Notes: generated by a model from the sequence alone, not told the origin. 64,000 nucleotides of DNA from Trachythela sp. YZ-2020 (GCA_016169945.1 JADLSH010000271.1:1-64000); one strand, 5' to 3'. Shown: positions 1-12,693, counted from the stretch's first letter. Program-made: numbers and translations.

Positions 1-434
1 ATTCTAAAAGATGGGAGCGTAGATTAAAATTAGGCTCCACTAGGCAACACAAAAAACACAATCCAGAGGCAACATATCAATTAACCCCTTACTCCATTGA
101 GCCATTTTGCGCCATCTTGGGTAAAATGTTTAACTTTTGTAACATAAGTCATGTTAAAATCCCAAGCCGGCCCGAGCGCCTTGCGAGAGTACCCCTAGTC
201 CATCAGATATTTACCTGTTATGAAAAAACGTGAGAATACAGAGTCATCATTGTTTTGTCATGGACTGGACTGGACGTTTTTTAAGTTATGCGCTTGGGGC
301 GAGAAGGCTGAAGTAACTAACAGCATCATAGTTGGCTAAGTCTAAGACAGCAGTTTTGTTGTTATATGTGTGCGTCAGAAAAATAACGCTGCCATTTGGC
401 ATTTATACTAAAGAAACTTTTTCAAGGTGTACTC
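1..434. other. No gene recognised
   Basis: I see no convincing coding exon, repeat border or RNA gene in this stretch. The short open frames have no recognisable motif. The segment just before 435 may be the poorly conserved upstream part of the 0.7-kb repeat that begins there. Confidence 0.5.
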
Positions 435-1012
435 TCTCCTGGAGTCGGGACATATTAATTCGGACAAATACTAAAGTCAATGGAAAACAAATCCGTCAGC
501 CCGAGAGAGACTGGTCACCTGCGAGTTTTAAAAGCGCTTTCAACTTGGGTAAGTGTTGCTTTATACTTGCTTTTCAAAAATGCGTAGTTCATCTGTGTGG
601 TCAATACATGAATACCACATTTACAATCTTAAAGTATTTTAGTAATAATTCAAATGCATTATATAGAATAAAAACAACATATTTTATCTAAAAACTTATA
701 ATTATACTGTTAAAAAGGAAGTAGAAATTTTATGACAATGTCAGGAAACGTTTTGTGAGACGTCTAAGATTGAATTTTATAGTAAATCAAAACTTACAAA
801 ATAACATACCTGCTTTAAATTCTCAGGCAATTTGTAATTTATATTTAAAAGTGAGAATCTCTAATATATTTTACCAGTTTGTACAGTGAAAGAAAAATAT
901 ACAGTGTCGTATCTTATAGTATTTCGCTTGCGTATGGCGTGTTACCATAGTTACAGTAATCCCGACCAGTACTTCGTATTACAATAACGCCCCGGGGTTT
1001 CAGAATGGTGTT
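435..1012 (+). repeat. 0.7-kb dispersed repeat with mini first exon, copy 1
   Basis: This stretch matches 9,866-10,440 (same strand) and the reverse complement of about 14,960-15,440 in the same order. Shared blocks include ggagtcgggac, the splice-donor block, tgtgtggtcaatac, tttgtgagacgtctaag and gtgttaccatagttacag. At 480-548 it holds an ATG followed by 23 open codons and a consensus 5-prime splice site (gtaagtg). The matching position in the other two copies also has an ATG, an in-frame short exon and a phase-0 donor. It could be a captured promoter plus first exon, or the 5-prime end of a spliced mobile element. I do not recognise the encoded peptide, which is basic and short. Confidence 0.6.
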
Positions 1013-1039
1013 AGTTCTATTAATAGAATGATACTGGAA

Positions 1040-2900
1040 GCACCATCGTCATTAGATATACCCACCGCACAGCCCAAAGAGAATGCCTGAAATGCCTGAT
1101 CAGCCAAAGCTGAGTCGTTCCTACGGCATGCGATGGAAGAAGCTATCATTATCTCAGCACAACTGAACACGCGATAACAAAAAAATACCTTCGGATTCCA
1201 AACAACTAAGCCTACCGATTAATGATTTAGCAGATTTGAAAAATATGCGCAGGGGATTATAAAACGATAAATTTCTAAATCACGGCTACGCTTCCAGAGA
1301 AAATTAACCTATCTGGACATGAAGAGGTTAGATCAGACGACAAGCTACTCGCGTGCTGCTGACGGCGAACATCTACCGACTTGGCGCGCGTCAGCCGCAG
1401 CCAACATCTAGACACTGCGCTGTGCTAAATCCACAAGTAATAAGCGGCATCAGCGCAGGTAATCTCCGATGAAAATCGCTGAATCTTGAACTTGATAAGC
1501 TGGATTGACGCGACAGCGGCAAGAGAACTCGTTTGCTCATACTTAAGATCATAAATACCAAACTGGCGGCAATCACCTATATGACCTAATGTCCCGTCAA
1601 ATCTGAAGTGGCGAATGTGGAAATAAGTCCTCAAAGATGTTCACAAATCCTGGCATCCATCAGCCTCAATTAGTGAAACACGATTGATCAAGTGGATGAT
1701 TCAACAGCACTATCAAATCATTAGCCTCATTATCAACGACACCGTAGACTTCTACCCATCCATGTCACAGATCTACCTATTGAACGCCCATACGTTCGCT
1801 TCTGGCCACGATGCAAAATAACTGCCAGGAAGAGAAAGAAGTCATCATCAAAGCGAAATCTCACTCTTAACGGAGATACGGCGATTGCAAAAAAACTCCA
1901 ATTCCCCAATTTGATATCACTACCGGGCAGCTTCGACGGCGCCGAAACATGCAGGCTTCAGGATCCATACCTGCATCGGTCAAACTAACCCCGTTATACG
2001 TAGCCTTGTCAATTTTATATAGAATGACCGGACTAGCCGCATTCAACCTTCGAACGCCTAAATTAAAGCATCAAAGAAATCAGATTTATAAGTATTCAGC
2101 GATCACAACCTAGCTCACGATGAGGTGAACAAAATGCATCGACTAACTTAAGATATCACATTCGATCCTAGAATCGGTACCTACAAACCATACACGAAAC
2201 TCGAAACATACCGCAATACATTAACCGTCCACGGCAACCCATCAAATATAGTCACGGCATACCAGATGCGATCAACCGTATGGGAAAGCTAACATCTTGT
2301 CCGACCAGAGAGTTGACAGCCATTCCACCTTACCAAGAAGCACCCTGAAGAAAAGCGGATACGAGTATAAAGCTTCATTTTAACCCTCAACCACCAAAAC
2401 CGAAACGCTCGCGGAGGCAGACACATTATATGGTATAATCCACCGATACAGCGCCAATGTTACTACACAAATCCTCGGACACAAATTCCTTGGAAATAAT
2501 TGACGAATGTTTCCCCAAGGAATACCATCTACACAAAATATTCCAATCACTGCAAGACCTGAAGCTAGGTTACAGTTGCTTATGCCCAACGTACCAAAAC
2601 AGCCATAACAGCCCCACACAACAGAGTCCCTACTCAGCAAAAAGAAACTTGAGAACAATCACATCTGTACCCAGAGAGGTGCAATTGCCGGAAGAAAGAA
2701 AAGCTGCCTCTTTCAGGAAAGTGCCTAACGGAAAGCAGTTGTGTACCAAGCCACAGTTACGCGAGAAGACAACACGAAAAGAAACCTACATTGTGTTTAC
2801 ACTGAGGGCCCATTCAAAAACTAGGTATCTTAACCCACCCCAGCTCGTTCCAGAAACGCAGAAGTACAAACATGCACCACTGAATTGAAGTAAATATATT
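1040..2900. other. Unidentified stretch, less AT-rich than its surroundings
   Basis: This block looks less AT-rich than its flanks and may be an old, unrecognised element. The longest open frame (2,457-2,888, + strand, 143 codons) is basic and has no motif that I can place. Minus-strand frames over 1,391-1,634 and 2,380-2,658 are equally anonymous. No paired splice sites, terminal repeats or catalytic motifs were found. A decayed retroelement is possible but unproven. Confidence 0.3.
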
Positions 2901-3362
2901 TGGAGCTTAAAGGAAGGAATCAGACATGGGCACTCTATCAAATGGAAAATAGTTAAGCAATGTAAGGCCTATTCGAACAAAGACAAAAAGGTACAATCTA
3001 TGCTTGCATGAAAAGTTCACTATTATATGCCAAGCAGAAACCTAAAGCACTAAACACTAGAGAGATGAGCTTATTTCTGTCATTTGCAGACACCTGAGAA
3101 AGAAATACTTGCTACTGTAATACCCGGATATCTCAAATTACCTGCTTCCTATATAGCACTAATTGCTTCATATCACACTTTAAAAATACCGTTACCCAGA
3201 CAACCCCTTATAACGCTTTAGGCATATTGTATTTCAGGATTCTTTCTGACATTTTAGATCAGACGCGATTTTCACCTGATGAGTGTGGCAGGCTCCGCAT
3301 GCCATACAAGAAACAGATTTGTTAATGAATAAATTTAAATGAAATAACTAGAGTTTGTATTT

Positions 3363-3835
3363 TTGTTGACTATATATATATAGTCAAGAAGTAACTAGGT
3401 TAACTATTTTTGTTGACTATATATATATATATAAGCTATAATGCAAAAGCTCCACTTGCCTTGTGGTCGTTTCCAGCCAGGCACTCTGGCTAAGACAGCT
3501 TCACGCATGTCTGGATGCGCATGTGTCCTGAAGTGTAATACCACATGCGCTTGGTGAGGCAAAAAGAGTATGAGTGTATAAATACAGAAGTCACTCGCAT
3601 CTAGACTGCGACCTAAGCTGCACTGACTTGAGCCGTTGAACAGCGAAACATGCATGTCTGCAGATTTGACTATATATGCTCCCTTCACTTGTGTTGTTGA
3701 GGCACTCTGTGAGGTTAATTGGTGGCTAATAAGCTATAATGCAAAGCTCACAGCCCTTGTGAATCCTTACCCAGGCACTCTGGCTAGTTCACTTCCACGC
3801 ATGTCTGCAGATTTGACTATATATATATGCTAAAG
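3363..3835 (+). repeat. Short duplicated segments with (TA)n tracts
   Basis: The block aagctataatgcaaa, a caggcactctggcta block and cacgcatgtctg occur in the same order at 3,433-3,517 and 3,730-3,807, about 297 bp apart. The phrase gcatgtctgcagatttgact also recurs at about 3,652 and 3,800, each time followed by a tatata tract. Two further (TA)n runs bounded by ttgttgacta lie at 3,363-3,384 and 3,411-3,433. This looks like a locally duplicated non-coding repeat. The open frames here are by-products. Confidence 0.6.
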
Positions 3836-4629
3836 ACTTTATTAACTAAATTGAGTTAATATATATTATTTAGTGTCTATATTGTCATTTTTGTCAATTG
3901 GAACAGTTAGGCTACAGTATTTTTTATAATATAAGAACATTTATAATGACTTTTAAACGCACGCCCTTCGTGGAAATCAATTTAGTTAGTTGACGCTGTT
4001 AGATTATCAAACTAGAAATTAAATCTACCTATCTATCTTTGGGTGTCTGCGCTTGATTTCTTTGGGAAGTCGAGACGCTGGAATCCGCGAGTTGCTCGAT
4101 CTAGTATGTATACCATTGGAAGTAGTCAGTATTCTTCTTAATCGCCACCGTTTGATTCGTGCTGGAGCTAGTTTTCCTGAGGTTGCTCCGCTTTTGGTTT
4201 CTAGATGTGTTTCCTGAGGTCTATGTTTACGGTTTCAATCTCAAATTCGCGGCCATAAAGGTACATATGAAAATGCTCACATCGAACACAATTGCTGGCG
4301 ACTTTTTGCTCCAGAAATCTGTACGCGTAATTCTCCTCAGTTTCAGAAAGACTATATAATGCCGAATGCGATACGCCAGTACGGGAACCACTGTGTTTGC
4401 TCTTGTAGAAATGCTGCTCTCAAGGCCCTAAGAGTGATGCATCCACCTGCAACTATTTTCTTTGCTTCAAGACTGTACTACTGGAGAGCCAGGACCGAAG
4501 GCGATCGTTAGTGCTTTCTACGGGCTTGGAAATGCTTGCTCACTGTGCGTCAGTCCATATGCACTTTGTATGTTCTTTGTTCAGTTGCCGTAGTGGATAT
4601 GCTGTAATGGTGCTGTAGTTGGGTATGTA
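3836..4629. other. No gene recognised
   Basis: The stretch is AT-rich with only short anonymous open frames. It may include the decayed 5-prime part of the LINE that is readable from about 4,630, but I could not follow the endonuclease domain here. Confidence 0.4.
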
Positions 4630-6985
4630 TCGTGAACAATGGCGTTGCAGAGCGTACATACTGCCTCTCATTCCATTATTTTAGGGTGCAATTTACCATC
4701 CCCCGGAAACGACGATATAAGCTACAGAACCTATCTCACTGGAATGCCCTTGAGTTCTCATTCATTCCTCCTCCCAAATTCTGGCATTGTTTTAACTGCG
4801 CAACGACTTCAATCAGTTTCGAACATCATCGGTTATGCTCCTCCTTTGAAGTCTCAAGCAGATCGTCAGCAAACCACAAGGAAGTAACAATATTTTGACA
4901 AAGTATGTTTCAACATCTCTAAATATTGCATGATCACTCAGCAACATTTTCTGTTGTTCCTCTTGGCTCCTCTGACGATGATTCCATTGTTCTGAATCCA
5001 TTCCCGTCCTACGCAAATTCCAACTCAAGATCCACCCGTTTCGGCGGAGATGCGACCTTCCAAACGGAGATTGGTGAGAGAAGAGTCGTGCCAAGTGAAT
5101 GGTCTCCATTGTATTCTTTGCAATCCTGCGACGAACAGTTTCATTTCTTTGGCGACAATGTTAATGAGATCATTGAGAACTATCTTCCACTCAGTAAAGT
5201 GAAAACTGACTCTAGTGACAAGCCATGTGGATTACTCTAGAGATTAAAACCCTATTATAAAGCGAAAAAGATGCTTGGTCCAGAGGAAATAATATAAATT
5301 TTAAGCACTATAAGAACAAAATGAATGCTCTGTAACTCATTACAACAATAGGAACATTGCTGATGTGCAGCAATCCAATCCAAAAAAGTGGTGGTCAGCA
5401 GTAAAAAAGATCGCAGGTCTTTCTTCGTCCAAAAATTTAATACGTTGATGTATGACACTCGCCCTTACCAGGGTGAAGAACTAGCTAATCTATTTAACGA
5501 TAAATTTGTAGCAATTGGGTCGACCCTTCCACCGCTTGAATGGACTCCACTCCCCGTCGGAGATTATCCATCCGAATTCATTATAACCGTTGAAGATACC
5601 AAAGCAGTATTACTTTCAATTAAACTTCATTCAGCTGCCGGTCCTGATTAAATATCGGCGTGGTTTCTTTGCGAGAATGCAGCCTCTTTGTGTCGCCCGC
5701 TCTGCCCAATTTTAAACTCGTCTCTCCGTCAAGGCTTTTTCCCTTCTTTGTGGAAATGTGCTATTGTTTCACAAATACCAAAAACGTCTCCTGCTCTAGA
5801 CATTGACTCAGAGTTTCATCCCATCTCCCTCACGGCCATCGTTAGAAAGATTCTGGAGTCGTTTCCTTACCGCTGACTCCTCAAGTCAATCATCCGTCAG
5901 ATCGATCCTCTCCAGTTCGGCTCCCTACGAGGCTCAAGCACTAGCATGGCTCTCGTCCACCTCCTTCATATGTGAAGACGGAGCATGCGATAATCTTGGA
6001 ACATCATTGCGAATCTGCTTGTTAGATTTTTCAAAGACTTTGATCGCATCGATCACAACATCTTATTGAGAAAGCTTCAGCAAATACCCGTGTTCAGCAA
6101 ATACCTGTCCTCAACAATTGGATTGCCGACTTCTTGTCTAGCAGATCACAGAGGACAAGGATTGGTCAAGACTACTCTGCCTGGAAGCACATCAAAGCTG
6201 GGGACAAAACTTTTGCCCTTACTTTTCTTGATCATGGTAAACGATATGAAACCAACTGCCGACCTCGTCAAATTCGTGGATGACTCGACAACATTGGAAG
6301 TTCAGCACAACGACTTTCAGTCTAGTTTCCCCTCAATTGTGAGTGCGTGCGAGGAATGGACATTAGATAATAAAATGAAATTGAACCATTCCAAGACCAG
6401 GAGATGCGTATGAACTTCTCGTTGGCTCACCTTCCTACTCACCAATTGTGATTAACGGTCAAACCAGTCGACACTGTTGATCATGTTAAGCTATTAGGCG
6501 TTGCCATCTCGAACGATTTGAAATGGAACTTGCATGTCAACGCCATCTGTAGAAGGATTCAAGCGTTTATATGCTGTGCAACTGGAAAAGAAACGCCTTC
6601 CAGTCTCCGTCCTCGTCAAAGTTTACTGCACATACTGCTTATAGTCAAGCGATGCACACAGCCAAGGTACCATCTTTGCACGATCGCCGAAGCATCCTCT
6701 GCTAACGTCTTTTCCACATAATGCTTGATACAGAACACAAGTTAAACTCGTTAGTTCCACCTTATAGGTCTAATGAACATAATCTACGCCATAACAGGTC
6801 TTTTAAGGTTCCATCAGTTTGTAAAACCGATCGCTATCGTAAGAGTTTTATACCGTCTGTAGCAACATTATATGACACGACGATTTTAACTTCTAATATT
6901 TTTAATTATCTATTTGTTCATAATATTGTATTTTGTTACATAAGTCTGGATATATTGTACCTTATAGTTGTAAAACTATAGTAAT
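4630..6985 (+). mobile_element. Decayed non-LTR retrotransposon (CR1/L2-like LINE), endonuclease tail and reverse transcriptase
   Basis: Successive frames on the + strand read as one LINE ORF2 broken by many frameshifts and stops. Around 5,085-5,215 there is an endonuclease-to-RT linker (WSPLYSLQSCDEQFHFF). From 5,388 comes the RT fingers region, with a SAAGPD motif (5,632-5,649) and a region resembling the usual RPISL motif at about 5,815-5,835 (read as HPISL). The LLDFSKT segment near 6,023 matches RT motif A, and FVDD (6,272-6,283) is the catalytic box. The final frame (6,721-6,981) carries the conserved tail of this LINE type (EHKLNSLVPPYRS). The copy is dead: it has at least six frame breaks. 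Family placement in the Jockey/CR1/L2 group is inferred from motif style. Confidence 0.85.
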
Positions 6986-7029
6986 TCAGTTTTTTAGCTG
7001 CAAAATTGGTTATTAAATAATACTATTAA

Positions 7030-7500
7030 CTAGAAATACATTCATGCAGAATTCCCTCGTCAGTAATAGTCGCCGAAGGTGACATCGCGTTCATATGAGA
7101 ATGTGGACTGGCCCGCTTGGCGAGAATCTCGCCTCTGTTAGCCGATGCCATAGGTAGGCGGGATGAAAAGTATTCGATTTGAACACGCCAGTCCGCGTGT
7201 CCAATTTCGATTTGAACACGCCAGTCCAATTTCCGATTTTGCCGCTTAATTTGACGATTTTTACGTAGTTTTATGTTTGTTTACAATCAAGCATGAAATA
7301 TGTTGCTAAACAAATAATTTTTTGGCAACAAAAATATTTGTGTTGCGTGCATGAAATGTACATGTTTTGCAGCGCTAATTATAGAACAACATTGTAATTT
7401 CATCTCGGCAAGCAGGATGAAAAACTCCATATGAACACAAGGAAATATTCATCTCGCAAGGCGAGACGTCTAATAAGCAGGATCATATATGAACAGGCCC
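7030..7500. repeat. Inverted and direct short repeats
   Basis: The words cgatttgaacacgccagtcc are repeated at about 7,168 and 7,209. The ends contain related inverted words (ggcgagaatctcgcc near 7,120, caaggcgagacg near 7,460). The left border, ctagaaatacattcatgcag, matches the reverse complement of the terminal part of the 0.7-kb mini-exon repeat (about 10,463-10,490), so part of that repeat may end here. There is no coding content. Confidence 0.45.
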
Positions 7501-7612
7501 TAAGACTAATCTACACAGTGTTTGAACATGCCAGGCTGTATTTCCGAAAAACTGCCCTACATTTCTGAATATCGCGTGCTCGAACAAACTTGGGTGGGGT
7601 GTGTGCCGCCCA

Positions 7613-8551
7613 CTAATCCCTTTGGTACGGCCCTGAGTAGTTGGTCAGACCAATAAATGATCTAACTTCTGGAGCTGGAGTTTGGATGACCTCTTTAATC
7701 TTTGCGTTATCGGGTCGAATTCCATTGCCCGAGATGATGTGTCCAAAGATATTTACTTGAGGTACCATAAATGAACACTTCGGGTATATGCGGGTCAAAC
7801 CGCTGCTCTGAAGCTTTCTCAGCAACTGCTCGTAGTGGGACTGCTTATCGTAGGACCATAACCAGATATTGTCTGAAATGTTGGCACAACTTAATGAGAT
7901 TGCTGATGATTTCACGAAAATACTCTCCGGAATGTCATGCACCAATGATCAAGCGTTTGATCTATAATGGTCCATTATTGGGTGTGGACAAGGCAGTGAT
8001 GTATCATGACTATTTAGAAAGGAGAAGCTCGAGATATCCTTGAGACAACTTTACCTCGGTAAAGAATTTGGCGCCTTGCATCTGTTTAGAATTTCATCCA
8101 CGGTAGGTATTTGGACTCGACGTCTGGTGAGAGCGGTGTTTGGCAAGCGCATGTCAAGGACATCACCGGTCTTCTTCGGGATAACTATAAGTGGAGAAAG
8201 CCATGCGGGAGTTGGACCATCAACCTTTCAATTATACCACTTTCACGTATTTCTTGTAACTTGTCGTTGACATTTTCCTTGAGCTTGTGTGGGACGCGAT
8301 GTGGGGCCTGGGCCACAAGGGTGAGGGATTCATCGACTTCAAGTGTCATCTCGACTTCTTTCAAGTTTCCAGTTCCTATGAAATTATGGTGGCTTCGCAG
8401 GATAATTTTACCAACAGATGGATTCTCATGTAGTGTTAATGAGCTCTTTATCGACCGACGGAAACGCGCTGTATTTACGATCAGTTATTTCAAATGTAAA
8501 TATCTCCAGACATGTTCACTCTCTAGCAACAGGACACGCGTCATTCGATAG
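7613..8551 (-). pseudogene. Ty3/gypsy reverse transcriptase relic
   Basis: Read on the minus strand, 8,551 to 8,200 carries the segment upstream of the RT core, including TLEVDESLTLVAQAPHRVP, which is typical of gypsy polyproteins. 7,945 to 7,613 carries the palm and thumb: an ISDNIW box where gypsy elements usually have an xxDD catalytic pair, then SGLTRIYPKCSFMVPQVNIF, HIISGNGIRPD and a RSFIGLTNY motif. The second catalytic aspartate reads as Asn. Several stops and frame changes lie between the two parts, so this is a pseudogene. It belongs with the zinc-knuckle and protease relic at 10,730-11,215; the two are separated by the inserted element at 9,213-10,720. Confidence 0.85.
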
Positions 8552-9212
8552 CTTATGCCTTCCTCTTTAAAATGATATGTTGTTTGTTCCGGTTCATGTT
8601 ATATATCCAAATTACCTGTGATATAAACCTGAATTGCCAGAATACGATTTAGAATTTGCCCTACAATGTTACACAAAAGTTCTAGCTCATGAAAAACGAA
8701 TATTATTGGAAAGTTTAATTGCCTTTGAAGAAGTAGAACTATTTTTCTTTAATTTCTTTTTCGAAATTCGTATACAAATGACCGAAATCGTTGAAATTTA
8801 ATACCCGCACGCGATATAATTTACGAAAATGCCATATAACGTTAGTGTAGCTGGCTATAAACCAATGAAAATCCGCCATCTAGGTGATGACATCACGAGG
8901 AATTGATTGCCGGTACTTTCAAGCCGATAGGGTGCAGTAAGATCCTGGAGATTTTAGCTTCCGAAATTGTCCGAGTGTGCGCCGACGATTTGTACACTAA
9001 ACAAAATTCAGAGTGTTTGAAAGGGGCTATAACGGCCGCATAGCGTTCTAACAAAATTTACTTCTCTAAAGAGCTCGTAAACGCTGAATCGAAAGGAAGT
9101 ATTTTCGTCCATGTTTGGTGCCTGCAACCAGAAATAAGGAGCGGCAAAGTCGTTGGTCTTTATAGGATGATATCGTCTTATGAACATTAGGACCAGACGA
9201 TAAAGAGATGTT

Positions 9213-10720
9213 AGGGAAGCCTCACATATCGATTTCGCCCACGAGAAACGTCATATGGACGTTTCTCTGAATCCCCCCCCCCCCCTTAGAAACGTCACGC
9301 ATAGTTTTCGACATTATATGGTATACATAAACACTGCAAAACTACTGTAAAACCCTAGCTTCTTTAATAATACGATTATATTTGAAAGTTCTTTGAGAAA
9401 GTATAATTAAAATTACTTCGGTAATGACCCTAATTAGGTCGATAAAATCAGCTCTTTATATAGTAATACCACAATGGAATATTGACGGAACTGCAATCCT
9501 TTTGTAACTGCTGCAGTATCAATAGTAAAATACAGAACAAAATAATGAATAAAACAGTGTAAATGAGAACAAACTTGCAAAAGCGGGAGTGGAAATGTTG
9601 CAGATTTTTTTACTCAATTGTGAAATTGTTTGTGGTATTTGTACATGCATAATTATGCAATTGTCGGAATTTTGTCCCAAAAATTTTGCGTTTGTTCGCT
9701 TATCAATCAAGATTTCGAAAATCTATACAAACATGGTAATTTAATTCCGCTCGAATATTTACATCCGGGTATGTGACAACATAACGGAATGCAAAGTTGT
9801 CCGCCATTATGTAAGGGACGGTTTTCTACGTTATGCACGTGCACGAGTTCAGGCCGAGAAAACTGTTTTGTACTCGGGAGTCGGGACGTAAACAGACAAA
9901 CAAAGTCTCTAAAACGAGATAAATGAGGACCTAAATGAGTCAAAAGACCGAAGAAAGACAAGATTTTCGAGTTTTGAAACGTTTAAAACGCGTAAGTGTC
10001 TATTTTGTATACTTGTTTTTGCCGTATTGGCATGCAGTATATTATAGTTTGTGAATTTGAAAATGCGTAGGTCATCCTGCCTGTGTGGTCAATACAACAT
10101 TGATTAATCTTAAAAGGTATTTTAGTATTAATTCAAATACATTATAGAATAAGAAACATATTAAATCTAAAAAAAAAATGCGAAAGTTTTATGAAAATTT
10201 TGAAATCTTTTGTGAGACTTCTAAGGTTGAATTTTACAGTAAATCAAGCTAAAAGAGTACATAATAACATACCTAATTTATATAGTTGGGCAATTGATAT
10301 TTTATAGTTAAAATTAACAAATCTTATCAATATTTTACCATTTTGTACAAAATAAAAGAAATATACAGTGTTACGTGTTACCATGGTTACAGCGATCGAC
10401 TCAGTACTTCATGTTACAATAACATTTGGGGGAGTAAATTGTGTGGTTCGAATGGGCGAGGGGATTCTGCATGCATGTATTTCTAGTAATGTATAGAATA
10501 AATGGACCTACGCGAGGGCGTTTGCATCAAGTTGTTATATTTTTCAATACTCTGCTAATGGGACAATGGCGATGAATCTAACCAACTATCGAACAACTAT
10601 CGATTTTTTCCACGACGTACAGAGAGAAACATCGCAGCTGCCACCCCCCCCCCCCTCCCCCCACCATCTAACGTCCATATGACGTTTTTCGTGGGCGAAA
10701 TCGATATGTGAGGCTTCCCT
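9213..10720. mobile_element. Inverted-repeat DNA element inserted in the gypsy relic
   Basis: The left end (9,213-9,263, starting agggaagcctcacatatcg) is the near-perfect reverse complement of the right end (10,669-10,720), giving terminal inverted repeats of about 50 bp. Just inside each end is a homopolymer tract (C run at about 9,273 and C-rich run at about 10,645). No transposase is readable, so it is non-autonomous. It contains copy 2 of the 0.7-kb mini-exon repeat. It lies between the protease and RT parts of a minus-strand gypsy relic, so it inserted after that element. Confidence 0.75.
9735..10490 (+). repeat. 0.7-kb dispersed repeat with mini first exon, copy 2
   Basis: This is homologous to 435-1,012 and, inverted, to 14,905-15,640. 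It begins with a CpG-containing block (attccgctcgaatatttac) shared with copy 3. It then has an ATG at 9,935 opening 19 codons (MSQKTEERQDFRVLKRLKR) that end exactly at a gtaagtg donor after 9,991 (phase 0). The tail blocks tgtgtggtcaatac and gtgttaccatggttacag match copy 1. The right border reads gcatgcatgtatttctagta. The whole copy lies within the inverted-repeat element 9,213-10,720. Confidence 0.65.
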
Positions 10721-10729
10721 TATTAACCC

Positions 10730-11215
10730 TAATTTGGTTAATGTCTGATACCCCAGGATACAGCCCGGTTTTGACAGAAAATGTTACATTCGTATTCTGT
10801 CCGGTGGTATATTTAATGGTGGTGTTGAATTTACCGCAAGCTCTACTGTATGCTATCATTTTTCTGAATTTTGTTGAAAATGTTCTGATGAACAATGTTA
10901 AATGAGCCACCAGAGTCGACCAAAACTTTTTTCTTTTGTATCACTGTTAGGGATTTGGGTTTTAGGTGATTTTGCTGGGGTGGATGAAAGTGTGAAACAG
11001 TTATCATCAACAGACTATTTCAAATATTTACTCTCAGACTGTTCAACCTTTGATATACTTGACTGATTTCTTTGCTGACCTACAAAATTTGGCAAAATGG
11101 CCAGTCTTTCCGTACTTGTGGCATTCTTTTCCAGAGGCGTGGCAGGATTGCCTTTCGTGTTTATGAGGAATTGCGTCTCCACAATTACGACATGTTTTCT
11201 TTGCCGATTCTTGTT
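10730..11215 (-). pseudogene. Ty3/gypsy zinc knuckle and aspartyl protease relic
   Basis: On the minus strand, 11,195 to about 11,075 encodes a Cys/His nucleic-acid-binding segment: CRNCGDAIPH, then SCHASGKECHKYGKTGHFAKFC. The second knuckle has Tyr where CCHC knuckles have their second Cys. Further along the same strand, 10,945 to 10,885 encodes VLVDSGGSFNIV, the DSG active-site loop of a retroviral-type aspartyl protease. Frames are broken between and after these motifs. Order and strand fit the gag-end to pol start of a gypsy element whose RT lies at 7,613-8,551. Confidence 0.8.
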
Positions 11216-11639
11216 GTTTTTCTGTGTTCTTCTAAAAACGTCCTCGGGAATTTTTTCAATTCTTAATATTTGTTTGTTGGTTTCGGTTGTTTTGTGTTGA
11301 ATTTACACTGTTCGTGCTGTGTTCCAGTCGTTGTACTTGCTCGTCGGATTTTCAAATTTTAAATTCGTATACCGTCTAAGTACAAATATTATATCGGAGA
11401 TTACCAACTTCGCCCGCTTGCAGATAGCTTCGCTGCCTTGAGCGAGGAGCGAACCTTTGCCAGCAGGTCATATTTTCACGTCGGCTGGTTTGTAAGCGTA
11501 TGTGTGTATCCGTTTTGTTAGAAGGATAACACTTTGTAATATCACAATTTGCAGTATAAAATTTGTAGAGCTAATGGCCTTAAGCAATAGACAAATTACA
11601 GTACTTATAAATTTTGATTCAATTTACATGAAATGTACA

Positions 11640-12070
11640 TACGAATTTACCAAAGTTTGTCTTGCTTTTCCAGACAAAAACAGTGAATGAGTAACTACAG
11701 CATTTATAATTTATGCATTATAAATAATTGCTAGCTGAGGTATGCTGTTTCTGCGTGCCATCTATTAAATATATTTTTGTTACTATAAGTATAATTAGTG
11801 TTATTCAAAAAGCAATTACTATACCTATGATTATTATATAAATTTCTAAAACTTTACACAACTTTACTTCTGTATGAAAAATATTCTCAATATAGTATAT
11901 TGATCCTCATGTAGATGAGAAATTTTGAAAAGTTTGTCTTGCTTCTCCAAGCAAAAACAATGAATGAGTAATTAGTGCATGTACAGTTTAGGCATGTATA
12001 ATATTTGCTGGCGGAGGTATACAGTCTCTGTACGCTCCCTATACTAGGTATTAATATGCATGGTATTATT
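11640..12070 (+). repeat. Diverged tandem duplication
   Basis: The block starting aaagtttgtcttgctt, followed by aaaaacaRtgaatgagtaa and a gctRgcKgaggtatRc phrase, occurs at about 11,650-11,780 and again at about 11,932-12,060. The copies are clearly diverged. No open frame spans them and I assign no function. The 12,080-12,579 stretch to the first recognised kinase-gene exon holds no recognisable feature. Confidence 0.55.
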
Positions 12071-12579
12071 AGAATAGTTATATTTATATATTATAAACAG
12101 GGTTTTCTATTTAGTTTGTATTAAATCGGGTGGGAATTCGATTTTCCTCCAGCAACCAGCATGAAGAGGCTTTTAAATGAGGAAAAGTTGTTTTAAACGT
12201 TTAATTAAATTGTCCAGCAGAATTCGAGCAATGGCACATAGCACAAGAAATGTCGTTTAAAGACAGAACTTTCTTTACGTTTTACATATAAATGAAAATA
12301 GAATTTGAAGATTAATTCATTAGAAAGCATAGTCATAATTGGATAAAATAGAAAATGTTGGTAACGTAATTAAATATAGTTAACATTGTCATGTATATTA
12401 AAAAAACAAACTAAATAGAAATCTCGGTTTATAATATTTCCTAATTTTAAAACTTTTCACAACATTACATCAGCATGAGTTTTGTGTATCATGAAACATC
12501 GGAAACATGATCTTCACTAATATCCGCCCTGAGCCCAATACTGATATATCGTTAAATAACAAATATTATTTACACATAG

Positions 12580-12693
12580 ACGGATGTCCTTCAATCCCAT
12601 GTGGTACAAACCAATACTGCAGCAATATCAACAGGACCTATTTATGTCAATGCTACCAAGGTTTTAAACATGAAAATGGATCATCCTGTGAAG
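12580..12693 (+). CDS. Receptor kinase exon 1 seen: EGF module 1
   Basis: Acceptor is acatag and donor is aag/gtacat, both phase 1; 38 codons. All six EGF cysteines are present in order: DGCPSIPC, then QYC, TYLCQC and SSC. As an internal phase-1 module it needs at least one upstream exon for the start codon and signal peptide, which I could not identify in 11.3-12.5 kb. Confidence 0.85.

Noticed and set aside
332..691. 119-codon open frame
   Set aside because: It crosses the conserved splice donor of the repeat at 549 and has no domain; only the 480-548 mini exon in another phase is shared between copies.
2457..2888. 143-codon open frame that might be a gag-like protein
   Set aside because: Basic and polar but no zinc knuckle, protease or RT motif nearby; not enough to call a gene.
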